64,000 bases of DNA, taken from Punica granatum. Its lineage: Eukaryota > Streptophyta > Magnoliopsida > Myrtales > Lythraceae. Positions 1-11,647 of the stretch are shown piece by piece. Positions within the stretch are counted from its first letter, which is position 1; every line of letters starts with the position of its first letter. The stretch lies in assembly GCF_007655135.1 (NCBI RefSeq), contig NC_045128.1, positions 6,510,001 through 6,574,000 of the forward strand, read 5' to 3'. The translations under genes and the position numbers were made by a program. The notes beneath the pieces are model-generated. The model was not told where the DNA came from. It searched no databases and saw only the letters and a program-made list of their open reading frames with translations.

Positions 1-630
1 CCCTCACATCATCAAAAATAAGAAATAGAGCTCTCTCACTTTGGCATGTCATTACTTATATATTAAGAAAATTTTTATCATTAATTATACAATAGAATAT
101 ATATTATTTTCATATAACACAATAAATATATACAAGAGATTAAAATATGCAGAGGAATACTATATATATTAGCTTCTATTCACAAATTTTTTATATTATA
201 GCAATCGAATTGCTATTCATATATATTATAGTAAAATATAGAGTTGGAAATCAATATTAACGAGGATTTATAATATTTATGATGTTTCCCTTTGCATTAT
301 GGGCAAACATATTCTTATAATTAAATTGTAGTTTATATAATATTATTTGTTTATAATATTGTAAAGGGAGAAGCAGCAAGTGCGCCAGCCAAGAGGCAGG
401 CAAAGGCAAAAATCATTTTCTTTGAACTTGCACTCGCCTAATAAAAACTTTTTATATTTTATTTTTCGAATTAAAGAAATCATTCTTTCATACTAAAATC
501 ATGTTCATGGGTGACATACTTGAATTTTTTTATTTTCATTTACTTATCTTTTTAATGTATAATATTGCAAATTTTGAGGCACTACGGTAGCTTATCATAT
601 GATAAAAGAATTAAGCCCTAAACTCTGAGA
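1..630. other. AT-rich intergenic DNA
   Basis: No gene, hairpin or repeat border was recognised. The sequence is strongly AT-rich with frequent short TATA runs. Confidence 0.5.
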
Positions 631-639
631 AAGACACGT

Positions 640-930
640 TGGAGCGAGATTAATAAAGTAGTGGGATGCCATGAATACAAGGACTAATGAAGTCATTAGT
701 CTTGACATGATTTTCCTTGATAAAGAGGTATGTTTTGGTATTTTTGATTAATTATAATATTTTTGAAATGCAAAACTTGATTAATTATTTAATGATGATT
801 GTTTCCAATGAAATGATGGTTCTTTAATGTACACAAGTATAAGAAAGTCTCGGATAGATTTGTTAAAAATCATTACGTCGTGAAGAAGGTTTATGCACCG
901 TCAAGAATTTCAAGATAGCTACATGCAAGG
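640..930 (+). pseudogene. RPA/DUF223-like OB-fold fragment, copy 1 (likely Helitron-derived)
   Basis: A reading frame around 656-727 encodes WDAMNTRTNEVISLDMIFLD followed by KE. This is the pattern of plant replication-protein-A-like (RPA70/DUF223) OB-fold proteins, which many plant Helitrons carry. It ends at a good donor (GAG|GTATGT at 727/728). A probable second exon starts near 838 after an ACACAAG acceptor and reads on to about 927, where a stop follows. A stop codon also precedes the WDAMN motif, and no upstream start is visible, so this is a broken fragment. Two related copies lie at about 1985-2245 (same strand) and 18020-18215 (opposite strand). The family assignment rests on motif recognition only. 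Confidence 0.5.
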
Positions 931-1984
931 AGATAATCTACTTGATATTAATTATCATCATCATCATCATCTTTTTTAAGGATTATTTTTTCATGGTAAG
1001 TCAAAAAGACAATTGTTTTAGATATATACTAAAATATTGTTAAAATTATTAGTTTTATTTATAGTTGAGTTCTAATATCATGTTCAAAAGTCTTATACAT
1101 GAATCTTTTGTTGTTTCTATTATCATTAATTATGCAGCAGAATATATACATTATAGGTATATCGCCCAAGAGAATATATCCAAAGGAACAAAATCTACAA
1201 TAGACTATATATATAAATTACGCAATAGATAGATTATCTGCAAGCTAATAAAGTTAAATATAAAATAGATAACATATATTATATAATAATTTGTTTCCAT
1301 TTACATTCAACTTAAATATATTATACAATAGATAAAATAGATAACATATGCATATATATATATATATATATCAATATGTGCATATATACAGTTTTCTTAT
1401 TTAATAAAAATAAATATATCCCTAATAACATATATATACATATATACTTGAACATATACATACAATCTGCACTTTAGAGATAATATATATTTGCAGCATA
1501 TATCGTACATTGAGACTTAGACTACTGTTACGATTATATATATGTTGTATATATCGTATAGTAGAAATTAGATTATTATTCCCTGAGATAAAAGATTTCA
1601 TTATATTGAATTCTTTATATTCGATAGAAAATTTTCTTCTTAATATGTATGACCTTTACACTATATATACATATTGTACATGTTTATTTGATATAATGAC
1701 ACCAATATCTTACACCAATTTGGTCAATTCGCAAGATTTCACCAGTATTTCACTAAACTTCATCAGGTTCTCTCGAAATTCATTATCGTCAAATTCATGT
1801 ATTTTTTTTATAAAAATAATTCGTTTAGGATGTTATCTTTTTTAAAGGATGTTAATTTGTTTAGTGCGTTTATCATTTGCTTAGCATTATCATATTTGCA
1901 TGAAAAATTTTTTATATCATTTATTTTTTAATCTATACCTTAATAGATTTTGAGATAGTACAATCGTTTACTATAAACTAAAAG
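931..1984. other. AT-rich spacer with microsatellites
   Basis: No gene recognised. There is a short (TCA)n run near 955-972 and a (TA)n run near 1353-1371. The 111-aa open frame at 1510-1845 has the composition of AT-rich noise (Ile, Tyr, Leu, Ser) and no family motif. Confidence 0.5.
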
Positions 1985-2245
1985 AATTGGGACCAAAAAA
2001 GTAGTGAAATTATCAATTTTGATATGATTTTCATTGATAAAGAGGTAAACTTTGCGTGTATGACTAAGTATATTATTTTTAGTAAAAATAAATTATTACT
2101 AATTTATTGTTTATAATGAAATAGAATCTAGTGATGCATGTAAGTATAAGAAAGTCTCAGACTGATTTGTTTCGGCCCTTATTTTGAGAAGAATGTTATG
2201 CAGAATTAACAATTTCAAGATAATTACACTCTCATCGAAGTATTA
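1985..2245 (+). pseudogene. RPA/DUF223-like OB-fold fragment, copy 2
   Basis: This is homologous to the copy at 640-930. The first exon ends in INFDMIFIDKE and a donor (GAG|GTAAAC near 2044/2045). After an intron, the second piece repeats the 'gtataagaaagtctca' block near 2132 and the 'caatttcaagata' block near 2208. It lacks a start and is not open throughout, so it is a remnant. A Helitron-like 3' end (CTAG at 2437-2440) follows about 200 bp downstream. That order, an RPA gene then the 3' hairpin, fits a truncated Helitron. Confidence 0.45.
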
Positions 2246-2404
2246 TCCAGTTAATGTTGAAGTAAAGATATCGTTTTTGCTTAATCGATGTGAATGATTT
2301 TTGATAATTTATTGATATTATTAAGATAATTCATTCAGTTTTAACTACATTTTATTTATGTATAACGTGTAAAATTATTTAGATAAGTTGCAACAAAAAA
2401 TTAG

Positions 2405-2440
2405 CAATTGTGCACGCCCAACACACAGGTCATCAACTAG
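2405..2440 (+). mobile_element. Helitron-like 3' terminus
   Basis: An imperfect GC-richer hairpin (GTGCACGCCC...) is followed about 12 bp later by CAACTAG and then T, the 3' signature of Helitrons (hairpin, CTRR, insertion between A and T). It lies just downstream of RPA-like copy 2. No 5' TC end was located. Confidence 0.4.
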
Positions 2441-2445
2441 TTATT

Positions 2446-3875
2446 TGTAAATTAAAGGAGGAAGAAGTGATAGGTGTCAACATGTCATCAACACGGATCT
2501 ATTTTAATTATATATAAAATTAGGAAGTAAATCTGCGCTTCGCAAAACGGCAAGTAGATCGTTGTTATAAATATGACCATTATTTTGTATTTTTCAAATT
2601 TCATTTATATTTTATCCTTTGAGTGAAAATGGATTTCTTCATACTATTGGCTCAAAACTATTTTGTATATGTCTTATTATTTCAAGTTTCATTACTCATA
2701 AACTTGTATAATCCATGTATATTTGGAAGCATGGGCATGACAGAAAATTGACCAGTTTTCACTAAATATCTATAATGAACTGAACACTTTAGAATTAACG
2801 TAGCCAAATTTATTCATTTAAAACTTGAACTGAAATTTTAGCATACTTATAGAGCTTGCAATACAATTATCCATGAGTCACATGTCCTGAATACCCACAT
2901 AATATTGGAATGCTTTTTACTATTATTAAAAAAATTAATAATAGTAATAATAATAGTAGTAGTAGTAGTAATAATAATAGTAGTAATAATAATAATAAGT
3001 TTGTTATTTCATGCCCCTTTTGATTAACCAGCAATAATATTATAAGCACTATATTAATTTTATACAAATCAGATTTTCTAGTTAAGATAATATACTCGTG
3101 AAAATCATGAATTCCCAATTTGCAATAGGTTTTTAGATTTTATATAAATATTATAAGATGACACTCAAGCCATTATTTCTTCCTTTATTTAGTTTTTGTA
3201 ATTTTACAGTTGTTTACATTATAAATTCAATTATAAACCGTATGGTATCTTCTTACTCAACACCTTTCATCATTCCTTTTGCATCCATACTTTTAAATAA
3301 ATAAAAAATAAAATTAAGCTTTGATATGATTATAATTATAATTATTTATTTATGTCTGGTATCAAATTTTCCCTTTATCTACTTTATACGCAATATAGAA
3401 CTTTGGTGTCCTATATTACACTTCATATCAACTCAAAAAATAAAGTTATTAAGATCATAGTACCATACATTCATAATATATAATATATAATATAATTTCA
3501 AGTTAAATTGGTGCATTTATTATGCATTAAAAGAAGATTAAACAATTTTAGTTTTATTCTCTAAGAAATGATTTAAACAAAAAAAAACCTTGGAATTTTT
3601 ATTTAAAAAAATTGATGCACTAAAATATTATAAAGAAATACGTTCCATGTAGATTTTCTTTTTCTTATTGATGTTAAAGGAAGTTAAATATAGTTCTTAC
3701 ATATGTAAAGTAATAATAAAGGAATTTATATGTACTATAGTTTATTTTGTCCTTAAGTTTAGAAAATTTTAAAAATTAGTAATTCATAAGCAAATTTACA
3801 TATGGTAAGGAATATTATATGAATATCGACTATAAATTTTCATTGTAATTTTTGGTAAGATCTTTAAAAACTAAA
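2446..3875. other. AT-rich spacer with a TAA/TAG microsatellite
   Basis: No gene recognised. An interrupted trinucleotide tract of TAA and TAG units occupies about 2935-2998. On the minus strand it produces the polyleucine run of an 83-aa open frame, which I read as a repeat artefact. Confidence 0.55.
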
Positions 3876-4197
3876 GGGCAAATTACATAAAAAAACCCAA
3901 ATTTTGTAAAATGTCTCAGTTTTGTTCTAAATTTTGTTTTGTAACAGAAAAAACTATAAGTTTTCTAAAATGTCTCAAAAATGACATCCGTTATAAATTC
4001 CGTCAATTTTTGCTTACATGTGACCTACATGGACTGTTAAGGGACCCACAAAGTTTAGGCAAAAATTGACGAAATTTATAACGGATGTCATTTTTTAGAC
4101 AATTTAGAAAACTTATGATTTTTTCTGTTACAAAACAAAATTTATGACAAAAATGAGACTTTTTACAAAATTTGGGTTTTTTTTTTGTAATTTTCCC
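3876..4197. mobile_element. Mutator-type fold-back MITE (family FB-A, short copy)
   Basis: The element is almost wholly an inverted repeat. It starts GGGCAAATTAC and ends GTAATTTTCCC, and the inner arms also match: 'gacatccgttataaattcc' near 3988 against 'ataacggatgtcat' near 4078. It is flanked by near-identical 9-bp duplications, AAAACTAAA (3867-3875) and AAAACCAAA (4198-4206). A 9-bp duplication with long terminal inverted repeats is the mark of the Mutator superfamily. It has no coding capacity. Confidence 0.75.
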
Positions 4198-4313
4198 AAA
4201 ACCAAAACCCTTGCATCGCACAAGTAGTAGACTAGGCATATTATTTAATAAGAAATTGAAATTCTTATAATGTTAGGTGTATTTATTAAGTGGAATTCTC
4301 AGAGAAAAGAATA

Positions 4314-5235
4314 GGGCAAATTGCAAAAAAAAAATCTAAATTTTGTAAAACATCTCAGTTTTGTCATAAATTTTATTTTGTAATAGAAAAATCATAAGTT
4401 TTTTAAATTGTCTTAAAATGACCTCCGTTATAAATTCCGTCAATTTTTTCATACGTGGATTGTTAACTTCAGACTCATTTTTTACAAATCAACATCTCTC
4501 ACCCTCTCCCCCTTATGTCACGCCTCTCCATCTCAGAGAACAACTTCCCCCAAATTGGAAAACCCAAACTCCCCCTTTGATTCGTGAAGTTCTTTCGATC
4601 AACTTACTTCTGAGACTGTTCGACGAGCTAAGATCTTTGTCGCCTGGGGGAGGTAGGGTTCGCGAGATATTGAAATTGTTGAGTGGCATTACACCGGTGA
4701 CATTTTAAACGTTCATAAATAACACTCATAAACCTTCATTAATAAACAAATAAGATAGGTTAAATAAAAGAACTCAAATTTTCAAAAAAGTCTCAATTTC
4801 ATCATAAATTTAGTATGTAATGAAAAAATCATATGTTTTATAAATTATATTGGAAATATCCTCTCTCCTCATTTGGGTCTCCTTGTAGTGCTCCTAAAGT
4901 TGGCCTCGACTAGCATCTCCTCTCATGGACTATTTCTGAGAAATTTTTAAAATATGCATTTTTTAAACTACAAATCAAAATTTGGAACAAAATTGAAACT
5001 TTTTTGAAAATTTAGGTTATTTTTGTAAACAAAAGAGAAGATGATTAGATAACGTGTAAACTTTGTGGGTCCCGTAAAGTCCACATAGGCAAATAGACGA
5101 AAAACTTAATAAAATAGTGACGGGAGGTCAAATCTGAGATGATTCTAAAAAAATGTAGATTTTTTTATTACAAAACAAAATTTAGGATAAAATTGGTACG
5201 TTTTACAGAATTTAGATTTTTTTGGTAATTTTCCC
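4314..5235. mobile_element. Mutator-type fold-back element (family FB-A, long copy)
   Basis: It has the same ends as the element at 3876-4197 (GGGCAAATTGC at the start, GGTAATTTTCCC at the end). The flanking 10-bp duplications differ at one base: GAAAAGAATA at 4304-4313 and GAAAAGAGTA at 5236-5245. The outer arms pair, but about 600 bp of extra DNA sits between them. That DNA includes a GC-richer stretch near 4490-4690 of unknown origin and a second degenerate pair of FB-A-like arms near 4770-5030, possibly a nested copy. Confidence 0.7.
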
Positions 5236-5245
5236 GAAAAGAGTA

Positions 5246-6734
5246 GGTTTAATTTATGTAGTTAATTTAAGTATATGTGTAAAAAGAAAAATAAAAGAAA
5301 AAGGTATAAAAAAAATAGAGAAACCAAAAAGGTGAAATGGGGTTTCATAAAGTGCAAGAATGGGATCTATTTTAATTGTATAAGACTCATAATAGAACTT
5401 TATTTAATCAAATAAATCTAATTCAAACTTGTGGCATGGACATGCATAAAAAAGAAAAGAAATGAAATAAAGTTAGAGAAAATGAAGGGTTAACATGTGG
5501 CAATGATGTATAAGAGTTTTAGATAGATGAAGAGTTTATTTAAAGAATAGGGAACGTGCCCCGCTTCGCAACGGGAACAAAAGGTCTCTCGAATAATTTT
5601 TTAAATAAATGTAATATTAAGAAATTATTATTTCGTATACTCATTTATCTATATATGATCATATCTTAAAACAATAGATTGAAATATTTATGAGTCTTTT
5701 CGTATAGATAAAGGAAAAAAAATGTACTTGTAATTCAAAACGTATGTGTATAGTTAGTATGCTTCTTTAAGAAAGATGCAATATAGAGGAAGAAGTTTGT
5801 GTCTACGAATGAAAATTTGTTTAAAAAAGTGTGTATTGGATATACATATAATTCCTCAGAAAAAGATAAAACAGATAGAGAGAGTAAAGTAAAATTCATG
5901 GTGTTATATCCTATAGTTCTTTAAAAAAATAGAAAAAAAAGTATAACCATATGGGCGAAAAACGTGACATTATATCTACTTGTGAACTCTAAAGGTTCGC
6001 TTCCATGGGTGACATTATTTTTATGTGACAACGGAATAATGCCTTTGGCAATGCAATTTAATTGTATTGGCTGAGGGAGATGCATATGGCGACACAATAT
6101 GTGTCGGAAAAGGACACCTTTTATGGACGTCGGCAACTTACGTGGGATGAGACAATGCAATACAGTGTGTCTGTCAATGTGCAACTCTATGCTAACATAA
6201 ATTGTGTCGGGATAGGTTAGGCTGGAAAATGAAATTAAAAATTAGAATTTTCCGCTCAATCCAATTTTGAAAATTTAAGGAACATAACTTTTAAATCTTT
6301 CCTCTCCATTTCACTTTTCCACCATCTCCAATACTTCTCAATCATTCTCTCCTAACAGCATCGTATCTCTCTTCTCTCTCTCTCTCTGTCTCAGCATGAG
6401 CAGTGGCAGCAGCAAAGAGCTGCAGGATGACGAAGCCAGCGAGCAACAAAAATAATTGAGCGGCAACATAGAAGGTTGCGGAATAGCAAAGGTCGAGGAG
6501 CAGCGGTGGTCGAGCAACATAGGCTTCGAGCAGCAATGTAGCATTTGTGGAGAAGAAGGAAGTAGACCAGCAACAGAGCATAAGTGGAGAGGAGGAGGTG
6601 GACCAGCAGTGTAGCAGAAGTGAGGAGGAGGGAGGTAGAGTAGAGCAGAAGCATAACAGTAGTGAAGAGGAAGGGGAGGGGGGCCAGCAGCGCCAAGGCA
6701 ATGCAAAGCCTTAACTATCGGGCTGTGACGTACC
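5246..6734. other. Intergenic DNA with a low-complexity stretch
   Basis: No gene recognised. A hairpin-like GC patch (CCCGCTTCGCAACGGG near 5561) resembles dispersed repeat tails. Between about 6370 and 6720, AGC/GAG-rich low-complexity DNA keeps all minus-strand frames open. The resulting overlapping 100-135 aa frames are rich in Leu, Ser, Pro and Cys and show no domain. Confidence 0.4.
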
Positions 6735-8502
6735 TGTGATGCCAAGGCAACTCCACCAAACCTTAACTAACGGGTTGTCAGACCTCGGTGGTAATAAACA
6801 TAATTATTTTAAGTCCCATTTTATATATAATAACGATGTAATAATTATATTATATTTTATAAGAGAAAGCATAGATTTAGTCATGTAATTTTGAGTCTTT
6901 TTTTTCTACTTCCATCCTTTACGTTTAGGTGCTTTTCTGTTTTAACACTTCCGTTAAAAAAAAAAATTAGATGTAGCTGACTTGGAGCCACATTAGCTGC
7001 ACGTGTAATGATCATTACACGTCAATATAAATTAAAAAAAAAAAGACTAGTCAATAGACAGAAATTTAATTGGTTTTTCCGATCGAAGAGAAAAATTGAT
7101 TGTCTTCTTGAACTCTGCAAATACTTGAGGCCAAACACCAGCCTCAACAGCAGGGTCTTCTTTTTCTTCTTCGTATCTGACATGTCTGACTCCAAGAATT
7201 TTGGTTCCCCTTCTGATGTTGATTCGGCAAAAGCTCCAACGGGGCGGAGTGAGTGCATGTCGTTGCATGTTTAGGATCTGAGAGAGGTGGAGGGTTGGGT
7301 CTTGTGCAATTTCAAATTTAGGAGTGAGCCTTCATTGATTCGAGTCCCTCGCTTCTGTCTCCCTGCTCATTCTCATCGACATCTAACAATCGGAATCACA
7401 GCTCAAGCTCTTGCGTTTGTGCAGCTGCTCTCTCTTTGATTGGCCATTTGATTGTTATGTTTCTCATCTCACCTCAAAGGATCATAAAGAAGGAGCTCCA
7501 GTATCAGCGCTTTCGGTCCTTGGACATCTCTGCCATTCATCTTCCTCGCATTTTACTTTCCTTGCATTTTTTTATTTTTTACTTATTTTTGGCTCGAACA
7601 TGGCAATGGCCCAAGAAGTATCAAAATCCTTGTGGGAACCAGTGACAAGAAGAAGACAACTCTGCCTCAGATGTTGATGAGGTGAAGAAGCCCAATAGTG
7701 TGGCTGACGTAGCGTACAACGCGAGTAACTGTCACAGACTCGTTGATTCGCGCACGAATACTGGAACTACAACCTTCTATACCTGTTGATTCTACGAATA
7801 CTAGGAAATAGACATCAAACTTGAATCGATCCGAGATTGGACAAAACACGAAAACTCTGAATTTTATTGATAATCCAAAAGACGACTTCTTCAGCTCTAG
7901 GGCTTACACAAAACTAAAATATGATTTAAGAAAACCTAAATTGCATAAAAAGAACTAAACTTTTCTAAAATTGCAAAAATACCGTAATAAATATAAATTG
8001 CTCGTTTGAGGCCCTAAACGATGGAATTTACCTTAAATATCGAACAATCACGACAAAGCGGTGAGTTTTGTTCCGGAGACCATTTCCTTCAAAATAAGGT
8101 CGTTAGAACATAATTTTCTCCGGGTACCGACTTGCCAGATCTTCTACCGCATCAGTGGTTGAGGTGAAAAAGTCGCCAATTCATTTTTCTTGGGTGGTGG
8201 CTTTCCCATTTTCTACTGTTGACGTGGAATGAGCATCGCACCTGGTAGCTAAAGTGACCTCAAGTCAGCTACATCTAATAGTTTTTTTTAACAAGTATTA
8301 AAACAGAAAATCACCTAAACGTAAAGGATGAAAATAGAAAAAAAAATATAAAAAAGGCTCAAAACTACAGAGCTAAATTTATACTTTTCTCTATAAAATA
8401 TAATACAATTATTACATCGTTATTTTATATAAAATGAGACTCAAAATAATTGTCTTTATTACCATCAAGGTCCGACGACCCGTTAGTTAAGGCTTGGTGG
8501 AG
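6735..8502. mobile_element. Long-inverted-repeat element, possible Pack-MULE
   Basis: About 290 bp at 6735-7026 is repeated in inverse orientation at about 8216-8502. Landmarks are 'tgatgccaaggcaactcc', 'tttacgtttaggtgctttt' and 'tagatgtagctgactt' on the left and their complements on the right. The arms enclose about 1.19 kb that holds a nested solo LTR (7705-8154) and about 740 bp of unique, GC-richer DNA that could be captured gene sequence. One frame there reads QEEDNSASDVDEVKKPNS before the nested LTR. I could not define a target duplication, because SINE-like sequence lies at the outer ends. Confidence 0.55.
7705..8154 (-). mobile_element. Copia-type solo LTR (copy 1)
   Basis: On the minus strand the 450-bp unit starts TGATGCGGTAGAAG and ends GCTACGTCA. 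It is flanked by GTGGC (7700-7704) and GTGGT (8155-8159), a 5-bp target duplication with one difference. It is related along its length to the solo LTR at 22386-22840: both share a conserved tail with 'caattgggagttg'-like and 'gaatcaacg' blocks. No internal region or primer-binding site adjoins it, so it is a recombined solo LTR. It lies inside the inverted-repeat element at 6735-8502 and is younger than it. Confidence 0.75.
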
Positions 8503-8770
8503 TTGCCTTGGCGTCACAAGTTCGATTTTTCTCCCGTGCAATTGCGGTTCTCCTAAGGCAAGAGTCTCGTACATTATCAGAAATATCTATTGGGGGCCGG
8601 TTGGCTCATGGGAGTCCAAGCAAGTTCCGCTTTGCTTACCACTAACACCGGTGGGGGCTGTACCCTGTGAGGGTTGCTATTCTGATCAACAGCACTGGAG
8701 TCTAGGGGAGAGGTGTGACTGCCCACTATACCAAGCCTCCTATTTTTCTTCATTAAAAAAAAGTATTTGA
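8480..8770 (+). repeat. SINE-like tRNA-derived repeat
   Basis: The stretch begins with A-box-like sequence (TTAGTTAAGGCTTGGTGGAG) followed by a weak B-box-like 'acaagttcgattttt'. It ends in a TTCATTAAAAAAAA tail near 8751-8760. This arrangement suggests a tRNA-derived SINE. Its head overlaps the right arm of the inverted-repeat element, so the borders are uncertain. Confidence 0.35.
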
Positions 8771-8772
8771 AA

Positions 8773-9790
8773 AGAATTGGATTCCGTTATTTTGTCCAGA
8801 TTATTATGGCCAATCGTCACTAAAGATAAGATTACTTCTCACGTAATATCTTGGTCCCCCAATAAAAAACAAACCACGTGAGACGTCTTAATCTATTATC
8901 ATGAATGATTGAATAAGGAAACTTAAAGAGGCTGAAAATTCAACCAAAAAACAAAAAGAAAGAAAACCGAACCTCTGGGAAGGAGGTGAGGAAGCCACGG
9001 GCGGAAGCGGGGGCGACTTCGGCTGTGTACAGGGGCGAAGTTAGGATTTCCATTAAGGGGGGTAAACTCATACTTTTGGGGTAAAATTTAAAAAATTTAA
9101 ATTTTAAAGGGGACAAAATACTAATTTTACATAAAAAAATTCATAATTTTGAGGTAAAATTGAGAAAAAATAAAGTTCAGGGGGCAATTGCCCCTCCCCT
9201 TGCCATAACATTGGCTCCACCACTGGCTGTGTAGACAGGGGGCAATCATGAAGGCATACCCGGTACCAGTCCCTGCCACAATCCGGCCAACGGGGAGGAA
9301 GGCAAAGTTGGTGGCGCAATCCATGAGGAAGGTGCTCACAAAGAAGACCATCCTGGCAATCAATATGTTGTAGCGACGGCCAGCATAGTTGGAGGTCCTA
9401 CAAGCCATGAAGGAGCCGACGAGCGACATGCTGTTGATCATGCCATTGATGATCTCTATCTCTATGTCGCTCAAATTCAAGCCTTTCTGGGTGTAATCCG
9501 CTACGCCACCCATCACACCCCCATCTATACCACAAACATAAAACAAAAAAAAAAAAAAGAGAGAGACAAAAACGTGTTGAAAAGAAATGATTACTTAGTA
9601 TATTCAAGATTCGCATATTATCCTCTATAAATTGAACTTCGATTTATTCGAAATTCACATACCAATTAGCTTTTTTTCATGCCATAAGAAAGAAACGCAT
9701 GAGTATCATCATGGTCCTCATGAGACCAAGTGGAAAAAATTTCCCCCAAAGTTCAAGGAGATAGTCGCTTGATGTCATTCCCTTATCGAC
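8773..9790 (-). pseudogene. Polyol transporter pseudogene psi-1 (exon 2 with flanking introns)
   Basis: Exon-2-like sequence at 8973-9524 matches exon 2 of PLT-A and PLT-B, with acceptor (ATAG|AT) and donor (CCAGAG|GT) still recognisable. The flanks match PLT-A intron 2 (near 34310-34530) and intron 1 (near 35030-35230), so genomic DNA was duplicated rather than a cDNA. Three lesions kill it. A 196-bp hAT MITE plus its 8-bp duplication interrupts the exon. One extra G (near 9240) shifts the frame: with the insert discounted, the exon is 348 bp instead of 347. No exon 1 or exon 3 lies nearby. The encoded part would span transmembrane helices 2-5 of a sugar-porter protein. Confidence 0.85.
9030..9225. 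mobile_element. hAT-type MITE inserted in psi-1
   Basis: This 196-bp AT-rich insert starts CAGGGGCGAAGTTAGG and ends GGCTCCACCACTG, so the termini are an imperfect inverted repeat (CAGGGGCGAAG against CAGTGGTGGAG). It is flanked by a perfect 8-bp duplication, GCTGTGTA (9022-9029 and 9226-9233). CA...TG ends and 8-bp duplications define the hAT superfamily. It is non-autonomous, with no reading frame. Confidence 0.85.
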
Positions 9791-11069
9791 TATTAATATA
9801 AAACTAAGGGCGGCCTTGCGTGGTGCCGCGAGTCAAAAAAATTTCTTCAATTTTTTATTCATTATAATGGTTGTGTAATTATTAATATAATGTATATCTG
9901 AAACTAATAATAAAACTATTCACTTATAAAAATTATGAACTTGCTATTAATAATAAAAAATCTATTTTTATAAGTGGTATCATACTATCATATATGATAT
10001 CATTTTTTTATTTCATGAAGTGTGTTTTGCATGTGTTAAATGGGTTGATTTTTGAACATAAAACTTATAGTTTTGCTCTTAGAAAGAGAGGTACAGTATA
10101 ATATTTGAAAATAATATTAAATAAAGAAAGACACAGCGGACTTTAAGAAAATAAAAACGTTTCCATTTTATAAATTTATGAAAGCAAATTTACAACAATA
10201 TTAATTTTCATAATTATGACTTCCCATATGGATAAATGGAGATAAATTATTACATCTAATTAAAAAAGTATGTGTTCAATTAGTATAAGTTCTTAAGAAA
10301 GATACGATATAGGCAAAGAAAATCTATGCATGTAATGAATATTTATAAAGAAAAATAAAGTATGGGATATATGTATAACTCTTCAAAAAAATGTAAAATA
10401 GATAGAGAGAATATAGGAAAATACATGGCGTCAAATCTTATAGTGATTGAGAAAAGTTAAGAAAAACTTCTACACGATATGGACGTAAAATATAATATTA
10501 TATTTTTGGATGAATTATGTTCCCCTCCTTTAAGATATTGCTAAATGATACTCTACCCTATTTTTGACAAAAGAATGATACTCCACCATATTCTTTGCAA
10601 GAAATTGACACTCCACCCCATTGGCTATGTTGACTTAATATAAAAAAAAATTATTTTGACCCTCATTCTTTAATCCTTTTTTTCAATTTTATTATATTTC
10701 ATTCTTTTGTTCAATATTGTCTTCAACATGTCACGGTTAGTCTATCTTGGTTATTCTATTTGAGATTCCATTAAATCTATTAATGTGAAAATTATTTGCA
10801 AACGAAAAATAATTTTAAAATTAAAGAAAATTAAAAATATAAAAACAACTTCAGGTATTTTGAATAAGGTCTATGACGACTATTAAGCCCTTTAATTATT
10901 TGGGGCGAGGTATAGCTTTGGTTGGCCCCTCTCTTAACATCGATATCCAAAAGTAGGACCTCTAAAATATTTCTTAAGGATAAAAGTCTCTCGTAGCCAC
11001 ACTACCACCCAAGGTTATTATTTCTAAAGTATCGCATACAACTTTCACGAGGTGATGGTGGCTTCTTGG
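9791..11069. other. AT-rich spacer, possible start of an inverted-repeat element
   Basis: No gene recognised. A block near 10585-10645 (includes 'gacactccaccccattgg') has an inverted partner near 12255-12310 (includes 'ggggtggagtgtcaac'). The pair may be the arms of a degenerate fold-back element of roughly 1.8 kb that encloses the hAT element at 11070-11639. The borders are not defined. Confidence 0.35.
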
Positions 11070-11639
11070 TAGGGGTGTAAGAAAATATCTGGAAAATCGA
11101 AAACCCGAAAAACCCGACCCTACACGACCCTAAAGTTTAGGTTTTTTTCTCCCCTTAAATGGTTTTTGGGTGGTTTTTTAAGCCATTAAAAACCAAACCG
11201 AAAATAACTGTACCCAGCCAAAACAACTGGGTGGTACCCGAAGTCTTTGTCATCATATATATTCTTAGTTTCTTAAAATTTGTATGTCATATTTATTTGT
11301 TTTTTACTTGTTATCGACAATGGTTAGAATGCTTAATCCTTAATTAGATTATTGAATTTTTTATTTCCTTTGATTGTTTTGAACTTATATTTTTGTTTTA
11401 AGTACTATATTTATGTTCGTTAATAATATTTAGATAATTATACTTAAATGTGTATTTTTTTATTGTATCCGGGGACCAAGAAAACGGCCCGAAAAGACTA
11501 GAATGTGAATGGTCGGTTTTTCTTATTGCCAAATGGGTTTTGGGTGGTTTTTTACCCTAAAAAAGCCTGTCCCAAAAAAGAACGGGGGGATTGAAAGTTT
11601 ACTCAAAAAACCGAACATACCCACCCATTTTTACCCTTA
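11070..11639. mobile_element. hAT-type MITE
   Basis: The 570-bp element starts TAGGGGTGTAAGAAA and ends TTTTTACCCTTA. It is flanked by a perfect 8-bp duplication, CTTCTTGG (11062-11069 and 11640-11647). Sub-terminal GGTTTTTGGGTGG-type motifs repeat on both sides. It has no transposase, so it is a non-autonomous hAT element. Confidence 0.85.
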
Positions 11640-11647
11640 CTTCTTGG

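Noticed and set aside
949..975. CRISPR-like or satellite array from the TCA/ATC repeats
   Set aside because: It is a simple trinucleotide microsatellite, and the window is plant nuclear DNA.
2867..3118. 83-aa frame with a long leucine run
   Set aside because: It is the translation of a TAA/TAG microsatellite on the opposite strand.
5560..5580. Helitron end suggested by CCCGCTTCGCAACGGG
   Set aside because: A hairpin is present, but no CTRR-T follows at the right distance on either strand.
6338..6745. Overlapping minus-strand frames of 101-135 aa
   Set aside because: All three frames stay open because of AGC/GAG-rich low-complexity DNA; composition is skewed and no domain or start context supports a gene.
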